Source of the DNA: Microbacterium sp. Se63.02b
Lineage (GTDB): Bacteria > Actinomycetota > Actinomycetes > Actinomycetales > Microbacteriaceae
NCBI RefSeq assembly: GCF_014171575.1
Contig: NZ_CP050453.1
Span: 2,604,001 to 2,668,000 of the forward strand
DNA: 64,000 nucleotides
Direction of reading: 5' to 3'
Part shown: positions 13,803 to 25,714 of the stretch, one piece after another
How positions within the stretch are numbered: the stretch's first letter is position 1
Layout: each line of letters starts with the position of its first letter
Program-made: the position numbers and the translations under genes
Notes under the pieces: generated by a model
Told to the model about the DNA's origin: nothing
What the model saw: the letters and a program-made list of their open reading frames with translations, nothing else
The model's database searches: none

Positions 13803-14756
13803 TCACGCTGGTGCGTCGAGCTCGTCCCGTTCCTCGGCGGTGAGCTCGATATTCGCCGTGTCGAGGGCGAGGTCCAGCTGGGCGAGCGTGCTGCCGCCGA
13901 GGATAGGACGGATGCCTTGCGCGAGCAGCCATGCCAGAACGATCTGACCGCGCTGCACACCACGCCGATCGGCGACCCGAGTGAGTGCCGCGAGTCGCTG
14001 TTCCGTTCCCGGGTGCTCGTACACGTCGGGGACGGACTTGGCCGCGTTGTCGTACGCACCGGACAGCAGGGGCGTGTACGCCCAGGTCTCCATCCCGTTC
14101 GCGGCGGCGAAGTCGCGCTGCTCGTCGCTCAGCACCCCGAACGGGTGGATCACCCCGGGCGGCCGCGTGCCGGGGCGGACCCGCAGATACGTGCTGTTCA
14201 GCTGGAAGGCGTCGATCGGGATGCTGCGGATCGACGCGGCATGCGCGCGTGCCCGCTCGATCCGCCACGCCGGGTGGTTGGATGCGCCGACGCGTCGGAC
14301 GGCCCCGCTCGAGGTCAGCGCCGCGAGGCCGTCGACCGTCTGCTCGATCGGCACGGCGCGGTTCTCCTGGTGGAGCCAGAGGAGATCGACGGCGTCGACG
14401 CCGAGACGTTCGAGGCTGCCCTCGACCGCCTGACGGATCGCGCGCGGCGAGAGTCCGGTGCGGTGCTCGGGCCACGAGCCGGGCCACAGCGGCTCCGCGC
14501 CGACCTTGGTGGAGAGGCGCACGTGGCTGCGGATGCCGGGACGCGCGGCGAGCCAGCGACCGATCACCGCCTCTGACGCCCCTCCGTGCCCGGTGTCACT
14601 CGCCCAGAAGCTGTAGCAATCCGCGGTGTCGATCCACACGCCGCCGCGTTCGACGAAACGATCCAGCAGGGCGAACGAGACGTCTTCGTCGACCAGCGTC
14701 CCGAAGGACATGGCGCCGAGGACGATGGGGGAAACAGAGGTGTTCTGAACGGTCAT
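13803..14756 (-). CDS. Aldo/keto reductase
   Basis: 317 aa NAD(P)H-dependent oxidoreductase of the AKR (beta/alpha)8 family. The catalytic tetrad is visible as D and Y in DTADCYSFW, K in STKVG and H in LLWLHQEN. An in-frame ATG 27 bases further upstream would place the start inside the operator, so ATG 14756 (MTVQNTSVSP) is chosen; it lies six bases after a CAGGCT -10. Divergent from a MerR-type regulator across a 54-bp gap with a strong dyad, so it is probably that regulator's target. Substrate unknown. Confidence 0.9.
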   Translation of the reverse strand: MTVQNTSVSPIVLGAMSFGTLVDEDVSFALLDRFVERGGVWIDTADCYSFWASDTGHGGASEAVIGRWLAARPGIRSHVRLSTKVGAEPLWPGSWPEHRTGLSPRAIRQAVEGSLERLGVDAVDLLWLHQENRAVPIEQTVDGLAALTSSGAVRRVGASNHPAWRIERARAHAASIRSIPIDAFQLNSTYLRVRPGTRPPGVIHPFGVLSDEQRDFAAANGMETWAYTPLLSGAYDNAAKSVPDVYEHPGTEQRLAALTRVADRRGVQRGQIVLAWLLAQGIRPILGGSTLAQLDLALDTANIELTAEERDELDAPA

Positions 14757-14762
14757 GGGTTC

Positions 14763-14793
14763 AGCCTGCAACCTGGAGCGCACTCCAGGTCAA
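14763..14793 (-). promoter_or_regulatory. MerR-type promoter/operator for the aldo/keto reductase
   Basis: Minus strand: -35 TTGACC (14788-14793) and -10 CAGGCT (14763-14768) with the over-long 19-bp spacer characteristic of MerR-controlled promoters. Within it is a perfect dyad at 14771-14790: 8-bp arms ACCTGGAG/CTCCAGGT around CGCA. The -10 ends six bases before the reductase ATG. Confidence 0.85.
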
Positions 14794-14797
14794 GACC

Positions 14798-14803
14798 TAG
14801 GAT
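14798..14803 (+). promoter_or_regulatory. -10 element TAGGAT of merR
   Basis: TAGGAT lies seven bases before the merR ATG, with no ribosome binding site, so a leaderless transcript is likely. It abuts the shared operator, which would let the regulator act on its own gene. Confidence 0.55.
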
Positions 14804-14810
14804 CGACGCC

Positions 14811-15170
14811 ATGACCACCTACACCCCCGCGGAGACGGCGGCACGCTCCGGATTCAGCATCGACACACTGCGCTACTACGAGCGCGAGGGAATCCTTCCG
14901 GCGGTTCCGCGCACGGCGGGCGGGCATCGCGCCTATACAGACGCCGAGCTCGGTCTGCTGGAGTTCCTCAAGTGCCTGCGGGAGACGGGCATGCCGGTGG
15001 AACGACTGCGCCGCTACGGTCAGCTCTGCCGGAGTGAAGACACGATCCCCGAGCGGATCGCCCTGTTGGAGGAGCACGCCGAGACCGTGGAGCGTCAGCT
15101 GGCCGAGGTGCTCGCGCAGCAGCGCCGGCTCGCGGAGAAGCTGACCTGGTACCGCGAGCAGCTCGACTGA
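14811..15170 (+). CDS. MerR family transcriptional regulator
   Basis: 119 aa. An N-terminal winged helix-turn-helix (TPAETAARSGFSIDTLRYYEREGIL, residues 5-29) is followed by a long dimerisation helix. There is no cysteine-rich metal-binding loop, so it is not a CueR/ZntR/SoxR-type metal or redox sensor. This matches the small MerR regulators paired with aldo/keto reductases. Stop at 15170 is one base from the convergent membrane protein's stop. Confidence 0.9.
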   Translation: MTTYTPAETAARSGFSIDTLRYYEREGILPAVPRTAGGHRAYTDAELGLLEFLKCLRETGMPVERLRRYGQLCRSEDTIPERIALLEEHAETVERQLAEVLAQQRRLAEKLTWYREQLD

Positions 15171-15171
15171 T

Positions 15172-15972
15172 TCAGCTGTGCGCGGCCCACCACACGAGGA
15201 AGGCGGCGCCGAGCGCGATCACCCAGCTCACGAGACTCCCGACGAGGAAGTACTCGGCTCTGGCACCCGTCTCGCCGTCTCGGGAGATCTCCGGGAACCG
15301 CACGATGCCCTTCGCCGCGAGCATCGCGGCCAGCACGGGATACGCGGCGGCGAGCGTGAGGATCATGACCAGTATGCGCTCCAACGGTCCGATGAGGCGG
15401 CCTCCCTTGAATCCGTTCCGAGGGTCGGCCCGCGGCGTGCTGGCGGCGTCCGTCGGTGCGGTGTCGAGCCCGGCAGCAGGCTCGGCAGGTGCGGGATCGG
15501 TGGACGGCTGCGCGGCGGGCTGCGCGGGATCGGCAGGACGCCAGGTGTGCTCGCCGTCGAGCGCGGCGCGCACGACGAGGTTCGACGACTCCAGGAGGAA
15601 CACCGCTGCACCGAGCGCGAGTACGGCGAGGTCGAACTCCACCACGCCGAACGGTGAGCGCAGGCTCCACAGTTCGCCGATGAGCCCGGCTTCCGGCCGA
15701 GCTCCGGCCCACAGGACGGACCCGACGCTCACCGCCGCGAGGACGACCGCCGGCCAGAATCCGGCACGCGACGGTCCCTCGTCCGGCATGCTCCAGACCC
15801 AGAGGACACCGACCGCGAGCCCGAGGAGCGCCGCGAGCAACGCGTCGCCGCCGATGCCGAGGAGGATGACGACGGCCGCGGCTGCGACATACCCGATCCA
15901 TCGTCGGGGGACGAACTGACGCACGAGGTCGGCGGCTCCGATGGCGAGCAGGATGAATCCGGCGACGATCAT
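15172..15972 (-). CDS. Multi-pass membrane protein coupled to SatD
   Basis: 266 aa. Four to five hydrophobic segments in the N-terminal half, a Pro/Ala-rich acidic linker of about 60 residues (roughly 145-190), and two more membrane helices at the C-terminus. Start ATG at 15972 overlaps the SatD stop as ATGA. In streptococci SatD is paired with the membrane protein SatE; this protein occupies the equivalent place, but I do not recognise sequence similarity and assign no function. Confidence 0.75.
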   Translation of the reverse strand: MIVAGFILLAIGAADLVRQFVPRRWIGYVAAAAVVILLGIGGDALLAALLGLAVGVLWVWSMPDEGPSRAGFWPAVVLAAVSVGSVLWAGARPEAGLIGELWSLRSPFGVVEFDLAVLALGAAVFLLESSNLVVRAALDGEHTWRPADPAQPAAQPSTDPAPAEPAAGLDTAPTDAASTPRADPRNGFKGGRLIGPLERILVMILTLAAAYPVLAAMLAAKGIVRFPEISRDGETGARAEYFLVGSLVSWVIALGAAFLVWWAAHS

Positions 15973-16612
15973 GCCTTCTGCCCCCTCAGCGCGTCGAGGC
16001 CCTCGAGGAGGGCGGCGGCTCCGGCGCTGCGCAGGGACTTCGAGACACTCGGCTGAGAGATCTGCTCCTGCGCAGCGAGCCCTGCTGAGACCGACCGACC
16101 GCTCGACCGTAGGTGAGGCGCCGCTCGCGGGCGCTCATCGCGCCGACCAGCTCGTCTCGGACGAGCAGATAGGCGTTGGATGCGGCGACGGTGGTCTCCA
16201 TGACCTCATCCTGCCCCGGAGCACCGACAATCCAGGTGCGGGTCCGCGGAACGGCGCGTTGCTCGCGGGAGTGGACGGTCTCGATCGCCGCCCGTGCGGC
16301 ATACCAGCCGGGTCCGTCGGCGAGTTCGCCGTGCACCGACTCGACCGCGGTGACCTTCCCGATGCCGAGACCGAATCGGAAGGCGATCCCGTCCGGCAGC
16401 CGCAGCTGGATCATCAGGAGCGAGGTGAGTGCGTCAGGGAGGGCACGGTAGACGGCCTGCTGCTCGTCTCCTACCGTGGGCGTGAGCGGGTGCACCGCGA
16501 GGGGGAGGTCGTGCTCGACCTGCGCGATGGTCTCGTCGAGGATCCGTTGAGCTGCTCCGCGATCGCTCAGTTCGCGGGATCCGACGATGTCGGCGATGAC
16601 GGCGATGACCAT
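15969..16612 (-). CDS. SatD family protein with C-terminal helix-turn-helix (frameshift near 16080)
   Basis: About 214 aa. N-terminus MVIAVIADIVGSRELSDR matches the SatD family. After GRAVGRSQQG the frame changes in a GGG run (16080-16082) and the true tail reads AAQEQISQPSVSKSLRSAGA, a convincing helix-turn-helix, then ALLEGLDALRGQKA and a stop overlapping the next gene's ATG. TAAGGT six bases before the ATG (16619-16624) suggests a leaderless start. The visible HTH makes a regulatory or DNA-binding role plausible; the family's biochemistry is unknown. Confidence 0.8.
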
Positions 16613-16671
16613 GCGATAACCTTATCACGAATATCGCTGAGTTATGCCGTATATGGTTATGGATAGGAAAT
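16613..16671. promoter_or_regulatory. AT-rich divergent promoter region, satD / DUF1349
   Basis: A 59-bp AT-rich island in very GC-rich surroundings. It contains TAAGGT (minus, 16619-16624) for satD and repeated GATA/TATC and GTTATG elements (GCGATAACCTTATC, GAATATCGC, GAGTTATG, TGGTTATGG). The symmetry could form a regulator-binding site. GGATAGGAAAT precedes the plus-strand ATG. Confidence 0.5.
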
Positions 16672-17255
16672 ATGCCTGAATCGCGCATGATCCCGTGGGC
16701 AGACGGGACCTGGACCCACGCCCCCGCAGCCGTCACCGTCGCCCAACACCTGGATGCGACCGCGGCCGAAGGAAGCGACGCCTGGCGACACACCGCCTAC
16801 GGGTTCGTGCACGACTCCGCACACGCGCTCCTCGCGACGCTCCGGGTGGGCGAGGCGATGGAGGTGTCGTTCCGCGCCCCTGGGACGGTCAGTTCGACCA
16901 GGCGGGCGTCTTCGTCCGCATCGACGACGAGCACTGGGTGAAGACCGGTCTGGAGTACGCCGACGACCACCTCGGACTCGGCGCCGTGGTGACCGCCGGA
17001 AACTCGGACTGGTCGGTCGGCCAGGTCGACGAGTGGCGTGACAGCGAGATCACCGTGCGGGTGAGCCGGTGGTCGGACGCCCTGATCGTGAGGGCGCGCG
17101 CGGACGACGGCGCCTGGAGGCTGGTCAGGGTCGCCCCGTTCGACGGCCAGGCAGCCGCCTCCGCCGGACCGTTCCTGGCCGCACCGACCCGAGCCGGATT
17201 GACCGTGCGCTTCACGCGGTGGGAGCGATCCACGGCGGACACCGACCTGCACTGA
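16672..17255 (+). CDS. DUF1349 domain-containing protein (frameshift at 16877-16880)
   Basis: About 194 aa. Starts MPESRMIPWADGTWTHAP with AGGAAA upstream. After VGEAMEVSFRAP the frame changes at a CCCC run and continues WDGQFDQAGVFVRIDDEHWVKTGLEYADD, the conserved core of DUF1349, a concanavalin-like jelly-roll domain. Then SDWSVGQVDEW and a C-terminal TVRFTRWE. No signal peptide, so probably cytosolic. Ligand unknown. Confidence 0.82.
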
Positions 17256-17265
17256 TCCCCGGACC

Positions 17266-17470
17266 CGGTCGGACGACGATCCCCCGGTCGGACGACGATC
17301 CCCGGTCGGACGACGATCCCCCGGTCGGACGACGATCCCCCGGTCGGACGACGATCCCCCGGTCGGACGACGATCCCCCGGTCGGACGACGATCCCCCGG
17401 TCGGACGACGATCCCCCGGGCGGACGACGATCCCCCGAGGAATCTATGGAGATTGTTCGGCGGACCGTCA
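17266..17470 (+). repeat. Repeat-hairpin array A
   Basis: Nine copies of an 18/19-bp unit with core GGTCGGACGACGATCCCC. The array ends in an imperfect hairpin: left arm 17425-17444, 6-base loop TATGGA, right arm 17451-17470. The arms of this copy have diverged more than in arrays B and C. Directly follows the DUF1349 stop. Confidence 0.9.
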
Positions 17471-17489
17471 GGACCTCGGCCAATCGAGC

Positions 17490-17636
17490 GGGCGAGGACG
17501 ATTCGCCGAGGGGACGACGACTCGCCGACGGGACGACAGTTCGCCGACGGGACGACAGTCCGCCGACGGGACGACAGTTCGCCGAGAGGACGACAGTTCG
17601 CCGAGGAATCCGTGGAGATTCCACGGCGAATCGTCG
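17490..17636 (+). repeat. Repeat-hairpin array B
   Basis: About six copies of a 19-bp unit GACGGGACGACAGTTCGCC (some degenerate). It ends in a hairpin: left arm 17591-17610, loop CGTGGA, right arm 17617-17636, 17 of 20 positions pairing. The unit differs from array A's, but the hairpin stem carries this array's own TTCGCC/GGCGAA variant. Confidence 0.88.
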
Positions 17637-17755
17637 GGTGGTCCGGGAATCGGCGCCGACGGCTATTGCTGCACAGGGCCGAGCGATCGCCGGGCTGTGC
17701 ACATGCCCCGGGTCAGAGGTCCGAAGCGGGGTCGGCCGGCTGGCACGGTGGACGG

Positions 17756-18595
17756 ATGCTCTCGCCAACAGACACCATCAGGAGCCTCGGCGGACTCGCC
17801 CGAGGCACGCAACTGCGATCTCTCGGATTCACCCGGCAGGCTCTCGCTGGAATGGTGCGACGGGGAGAGATCGATCGCGTCCGGCACGGGGTCTTCGCGG
17901 CCGGCCCTCTCGACGAGCAGGTGCGTGCAGCGACGGCACACGGCGGCGCGCTCACGTGCGCGAGCGTATTGCGATCCGCAGGGATCTGGGTGCTCCCTGC
18001 AGACGACGGTCCGCATGTCTGGCTCGGACCCGACAACCACGCCCTCGCTCACCCCGGGTGCACCTACCGTTCGCACTATTACCGCGGCCGTCCGCCGCTC
18101 GGCTCCGCGACGATCGAGACGGCCCTGCTCCATCTCCGCCGGTGCTGCGGAGACGAAGCCTTCTTCGCCGCGTACGAATCGGCCTGGAGACTGCAGAAAC
18201 TCTCCACAGCGGCGCGGGCGCGCATCAGGAAGGCTCTGCCCCGCAGCGCGCATTGGTTGGTGGAGCTGGCCAGAGCGGACGCAGACAGCGGCCTGGAGTC
18301 GCTTCTCCGCCTACGGCTCCATGTACTGGGCATCCGTCTGCGATGCCAGGTGAGGATCGACGGCGTCGGGAGGGTCGACTTCGTCCTCGGCGATCGCCTG
18401 ATCCTCGAGGCGGACGGCGAAGAGAACCACGGTTCGACGACACGCAGGCACATCGACCGCATTCGCGACGCCGCGGCCTCACGTCTCGGCTACGAGACCC
18501 TCCGGTTCGACTACGCGCAGATCGTCCACGACTGGCCGACAGTGCAGGGTGCTGTGCTGGGCGCCCTGCACAGACTCTCGCGGCCGGCGGCATGA
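17756..18595 (+). CDS. AbiEi-like winged-helix / DUF559 nuclease-fold protein
   Basis: 279 aa from ATG 17756 (MLSPTDTIRSLGGLARGTQLRS). The N-terminal 60 residues resemble the winged-helix domain of AbiEi-type antitoxins (LRSLGFTRQALAGMVRRGEIDRVRHGVF). The C-terminal third resembles DUF559, a Vsr-like PD-(D/E)XK fold: VGRVDFVLGDRLILEADGEENH with D and E/D at likely metal positions and a final LRFDYAQIV. There is no adjacent AbiEii toxin gene. The gene is bracketed by repeat-hairpin arrays. Such lone proteins are common in actinobacteria and have no established role. Confidence 0.82.
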   Translation: MLSPTDTIRSLGGLARGTQLRSLGFTRQALAGMVRRGEIDRVRHGVFAAGPLDEQVRAATAHGGALTCASVLRSAGIWVLPADDGPHVWLGPDNHALAHPGCTYRSHYYRGRPPLGSATIETALLHLRRCCGDEAFFAAYESAWRLQKLSTAARARIRKALPRSAHWLVELARADADSGLESLLRLRLHVLGIRLRCQVRIDGVGRVDFVLGDRLILEADGEENHGSTTRRHIDRIRDAAASRLGYETLRFDYAQIVHDWPTVQGAVLGALHRLSRPAA

Positions 18596-18771
18596 CAATC
18601 CCCCGACCCGACGACAATCCGCTGACCCGACGACAATCCCCCGACCCGACGACATTCCCCCGACCCGACGACATTCCCCCGACCCGACGACAATCCCCCG
18701 ACCCGACGACAATCCGCTGACCCGACGACAATCCCCCGAGGAATCCGTGGAGATTCCTCGGGGGATCGTCG
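18595..18771 (+). repeat. Repeat-hairpin array C
   Basis: Seven 19-bp units of form CGACCCGACGACAATCCCC (two ATTCC variants, two ATCCGCTG variants), ending in a near-perfect hairpin: left arm 18726-18745, loop CGTGGA, right arm 18752-18771, 19 of 20 positions pairing. It starts at the DUF559 gene's stop codon and lies between that gene and the convergent argH, so it could terminate both. Confidence 0.92.
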
Positions 18772-18799
18772 GGGCGTCGGCGGATCGTCAGCGCGGAGG

Positions 18800-22355
<3,556 letters not shown>

Positions 22356-22359
<4 letters not shown>

Positions 22360-23273
22360 GCCGTCGCTCCCTTCGCTCCCAGGACCACTTCGGTCCCGAT
22401 TCCCTTGCTGGTGAACAATTCGACGAGCACCGAGTGCGGCACCCGCCCGTCGATGATGGCGGCCGCGTCGACGCCGCCCTCGACCGCGTCGAGGCACGCG
22501 CGCATCTTCGGGATCATTCCCGACTCGAGCGTCGGCAGCATCTCGACGAGCGCCTCCGACGTGAGATGCGACACGAGCGAGTCGCGGTTGGGCCAGTCGG
22601 CGTAGAGCCCAGGCACGTCCGTGAGGATCACGAGCTTGCGGGCGTTCAGGGCGACGGCGAGTGCCGCAGCGGCAGCGTCGGCGTTGACGTTCAACGACTG
22701 GCCGGGATGGTCGAGGTCCGGCGCGATGCTCGACACCACGGGGATGCGGCCGGAGGCGAGGTGGTCGAGCACGGGTGTCGGATCGACCTCGACGACATCG
22801 CCGACCCGGCCGAGATCGACCTCCTCGCCATCGATCATGACTCCGCGACGGCGTCCGCCGAAGAGCCCGGCGTCCTCCCCGCTGAGCCCCGTGGCGATGG
22901 GCCCGTGCGAGTTGATCTTCGATACGAGCTGCGGGTTGACCTGTCCGGTGAGCACCATGCGCACGACGCTGATCGCCTCGGTGTTGGTGACGCGGTAGCC
23001 GCCCTTGAACTCGCTGGGGATCTCGAGGCGCTCGAGCATGTTCGAGATCTGCGGGCCGCCGCCGTGCACCACCACAGGCTGGACGCCGACGTAGCGGAGG
23101 TACGCGATGTCCTGAGCGAACGCCTCCTGCAGCTCGTCCGAGACCATGGCATTCCCGCCGTACTTGACGACGACGATCTGGTCGCGGAACTTCTTCAGCC
23201 ACGGCAGAGACTCGATCAGCGTCGTCGCCTTCTGCGCGGCGATGTCCGGGGTGGTGTCCTGGATGTCGGTCAT
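22356..23273 (-). CDS. argB: Acetylglutamate kinase
   Basis: 305 aa amino-acid-kinase family enzyme phosphorylating N-acetylglutamate. KYGGNAM (N-terminal lysine motif), [11 protein letters not shown], and the [12 protein letters not shown] and ILTDVPGLY segments are present. It keeps an N-terminal helix ([18 protein letters not shown]), which in other AGKs supports hexamer formation and arginine feedback inhibition. ATG 23273 overlaps the argJ stop. Confidence 0.97.
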
Positions 23274-24427
23274 GAGGCGTAGGCGCTGTTCTCGTGCACG
23301 TAGTCGTGCGTGAGATCGTTCGTGAGGACGGTCGCGGTCGCGTCTCCCGCCCTCAGGTCGATCACCAGGTGCATGGCGCGGGGGGTCAGATCGACCTCTT
23401 CGCGCGGACGGTCGGGCCCGCCTCCCGTGCACACACGCACGCCGTTCATCCACACGTCGACGTCGTAGGGGTCGAACTGCGCGTTCGTGGTGCCGATCGC
23501 GGCGAGCACTCGCCCCCAGTTCGGGTCGTTGCCGAAGACGGCGGCCTTGAACAGGTTGTTGCGGGCGACCGAGCGTCCGACCTCGACGGCTTCCTGCTCC
23601 GACACCGCCTGCTGCACCTCGATCGTGATGTCGTGGCTCGCGCCCTCCGCATCACCCTGCAGTTTCACGGCCAGCTCCTGGCACACCTCGGTGAGGGCCG
23701 CGGCGAAGTCGTCCAGATCGGGCACGACCTCGGATGCGCCGTTCGCGAGCAGGGTCACCTGATCGTTCGTGGACATGCAGCCGTCGGAGTCGAGCCGGTC
23801 GAAGGTCTTCCCGGTCGCGCGGCGCAGCGCCTCGTCGGCCTGGAGGGGCTCGAGCACGGCGTCGGTCGTGATCACGACGAGCATGGTCGCGAGACCGGGC
23901 GCGAGCATCCCCGCGCCCTTGGCCATCCCGCCGATGGTCCAGCCGTCCCGCTGCACGACCGCGGTCTTGGCGACGGTGTCCGTGGTCATGATCGCGTGAG
24001 CTGCCGTGTCTCCGCCGTCCGGGCTGAGCTCGGCGATCGCCTGCGCCGTCCCGTCCAGAACCTTGGCGCGGAAGACCTCATCGCCGGTGCCGATGAGTCC
24101 CGTGGAGCAGACCAGGACATCGCCCGCGCTGACCCCGAGGAGCTCGGCCGCCTTCTCGGCGGTCTGATGCGTCGTCTGGAACCCGAAGCTCCCGGTGAAG
24201 CAGTTCGCACCCCCGGAGTTGAGGACGACGGCCTCGACCACGCGGTCGGCGACGGCCTGCTGCGACCAGATGATCGGGTTCGCCTTGGCGCGGTTGCTCG
24301 TGAACACGGCGGCACCGACCTTGCGCGGGCCGCGGTTGACGACGACGGCCACGTCGGGCTTGCCGGTGGACTTGAGTCCTGCGGCCACACCGGCCGCCTC
24401 GAATCCTGCGGGGGCGGTGACGCTCAC
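23270..24427 (-). CDS. argJ: Bifunctional glutamate N-acetyltransferase / N-acetylornithine transacetylase
   Basis: 385 aa Ntn-type enzyme that cycles the acetyl group between ornithine and glutamate. The self-cleavage region reads [13 protein letters not shown], with cleavage expected at A|T of ATML to give alpha and beta chains. [13 protein letters not shown] is the conserved late motif. The GTG start at 24427 overlaps, as GTGA, the stop of a 20-codon frame that begins on the argC stop. Intact. Confidence 0.97.
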   Translation of the reverse strand: MSVTAPAGFEAAGVAAGLKSTGKPDVAVVVNRGPRKVGAAVFTSNRAKANPIIWSQQAVADRVVEAVVLNSGGANCFTGSFGFQTTHQTAEKAAELLGVSAGDVLVCSTGLIGTGDEVFRAKVLDGTAQAIAELSPDGGDTAAHAIMTTDTVAKTAVVQRDGWTIGGMAKGAGMLAPGLATMLVVITTDAVLEPLQADEALRRATGKTFDRLDSDGCMSTNDQVTLLANGASEVVPDLDDFAAALTEVCQELAVKLQGDAEGASHDITIEVQQAVSEQEAVEVGRSVARNNLFKAAVFGNDPNWGRVLAAIGTTNAQFDPYDVDVWMNGVRVCTGGGPDRPREEVDLTPRAMHLVIDLRAGDATATVLTNDLTHDYVHENSAYAS

Positions 24428-24486
24428 GGGGCGACTCCGTTCACTGAGAGGGCGCGGGTCTCGGGAAGGCCCAGCGCGATGTTCAT
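24424..24486 (-). CDS. Possible 20-aa coupling peptide between argC and argJ
   Basis: A tiny frame that starts on the argC stop (ATGA, ATG at 24486) and stops on the argJ GTG (GTGA, stop 24424-24426). It reads [20 protein letters not shown]. Its two exact overlaps would let ribosomes step from argC to argJ without a gap, like the ATGA overlaps at other joints of this operon. No homology is claimed; it may be chance. Confidence 0.3.
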   Translation of the reverse strand: MNIALGLPETRALSVNGVAP

Positions 24487-25475
24487 GGATTGATGGCAGC
24501 GCCGGCGGTGCCCTTGACGAGGTTGTCGACGGCGGTGACGACCGTCACGCGGTTCGCGGCCCGATCGATCGCGAGGCCGATCAAGGCGGTGTTCGCCCCG
24601 AGCACGTCGGCCGTGCGGGGGAAGCGCCCTTCGGGCAGAATCTGCACGAAGGTCTCGTCGCCGTACGCGGTCTGCCACGCGGCGCGGATCTGTTCATCCG
24701 TCGCACCGTCGACGATCGGCGCGCTCGAGGTGGCGAGGATACCCCGCGACATCGGGACCAGCACCGGGGTGAACGAGATGCGGATGCCGTCGGCGTCCGC
24801 ACCGGATGCCGCGGCGAGCGCTTGGCGGATCTCGGGGATGTGCCGGTGCGTGCCGCCGACCGCGTAGGGGTTGGCCGAGCCGAGGATCTCGCTCGCGAGG
24901 AGGTTGGTCTTGAGGCTCTTGCCTGCACCGGAAGGTCCGACAGCCAGGACAGACACGATGTCGGAGGCGTCGATCACCCCGGCGGCGACGCCGGGAGCCA
25001 GGCTCAGGCTCACGGTGGACGCGTTGCAGCCCGGTGCTGCGATGCGGGTGGCCGTACGGAGATGCTCGCGCTGCTTCGTCCCTGCCACGAGGAGCTCGGG
25101 GACGCCGTAGGTCCACGGCTCATGGAACGCCCCGCCGTAGAACGCCTCCCAGGCGGCGGACGACGTGAGCCGGTGGTCGGCGCCAGCGTCGATCACCAGG
25201 GACGTGGCGCCGAGCGCGTCGGTGTACTGCCCGGACTGGCCGTGCGGGAGGGCGAGGAACACGATGTCGTGGCCGGAGAGGGTTTCCGGGGTGGTGTCCT
25301 GCAGGGTGAGGTGGGCGAGTGAGCGCAGATGCGGCTGGTGCTCGATGAGCGGCTGACCGGCGTTCGAGTGCGCCGTCACGGTGCGGATCTCGATGTCGGG
25401 GTGATCGGCCAGGAGACGGAGGATCTCGCCTCCCGCATAGCCGGATGCGCCGGAGACGGCGACGGAATACGTCAT
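24483..25475 (-). CDS. argC: N-acetyl-gamma-glutamyl-phosphate reductase
   Basis: 330 aa NADPH-dependent reductase. The dinucleotide loop [10 protein letters not shown] is at residues 8-17 and the catalytic cysteine in APGCNAST (about residue 149). First gene of the arg operon: TAAGGT (25482-25487) sits six bases before ATG 25475, suggesting leaderless transcription. I see no clear ArgR box upstream. Confidence 0.96.
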   Translation of the reverse strand: MTYSVAVSGASGYAGGEILRLLADHPDIEIRTVTAHSNAGQPLIEHQPHLRSLAHLTLQDTTPETLSGHDIVFLALPHGQSGQYTDALGATSLVIDAGADHRLTSSAAWEAFYGGAFHEPWTYGVPELLVAGTKQREHLRTATRIAAPGCNASTVSLSLAPGVAAGVIDASDIVSVLAVGPSGAGKSLKTNLLASEILGSANPYAVGGTHRHIPEIRQALAAASGADADGIRISFTPVLVPMSRGILATSSAPIVDGATDEQIRAAWQTAYGDETFVQILPEGRFPRTADVLGANTALIGLAIDRAANRVTVVTAVDNLVKGTAGAAINP

Positions 25476-25481
25476 GCTTCT

Positions 25482-25487
25482 ACCTTA
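25482..25487 (-). promoter_or_regulatory. -10-like hexamer TAAGGT of the arg operon
   Basis: TAAGGT followed by AGAAGC and ATG. Identical hexamer and spacing to the satD start at 16612. No good -35 was identified. Confidence 0.5.
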
Positions 25488-25714
25488 ACGGTCGGGTCCT
25501 TCCGCGAAGGGAGGACCGAGGGCGGGGCCGGAGGCGGCGACACCGGCACTCGACCGCCGCGCATGCGCAGGCAGAAGGGCGGGGTCGCCTAGAGTCGGCG
25601 GCCGCGGCGTCGGCGCACAGCGATGACGCTCGGGCGAGCGTCGAAGGAGCAGTGGCGGCCGAAGGCATGTCGCGACAGTAGCGCGGGCTCGGCCGCCACC
25701 GCAAATCCAGAGCG
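25488..25714. other. Structured intergenic region, no gene
   Basis: About 225 bp between the thi fusion gene's stop and the arg promoter. It holds two dyads: GACGCTC-gggc-GAGCGTC (25625-25642), and 11-bp arms GTGGCGGCCGA/TCGGCCGCCAC (25652-25662 and 25689-25699) enclosing the palindrome TGTCGCGACA. These could end minus-strand thi transcription, though there is no T-tract. I see no coding potential. Confidence 0.5.

Noticed and set aside
17069..18595. Long plus-strand frame reading through the repeat arrays into the DUF559 gene
   Set aside because: Open only because the repeats lack stops in that frame. The encoded stretch is low complexity, and DUF559 has its own start at 17756.
17265..18771. 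CRISPR array
   Set aside because: Units are contiguous 18-19 bp repeats with no unique spacers, and there are no cas genes.
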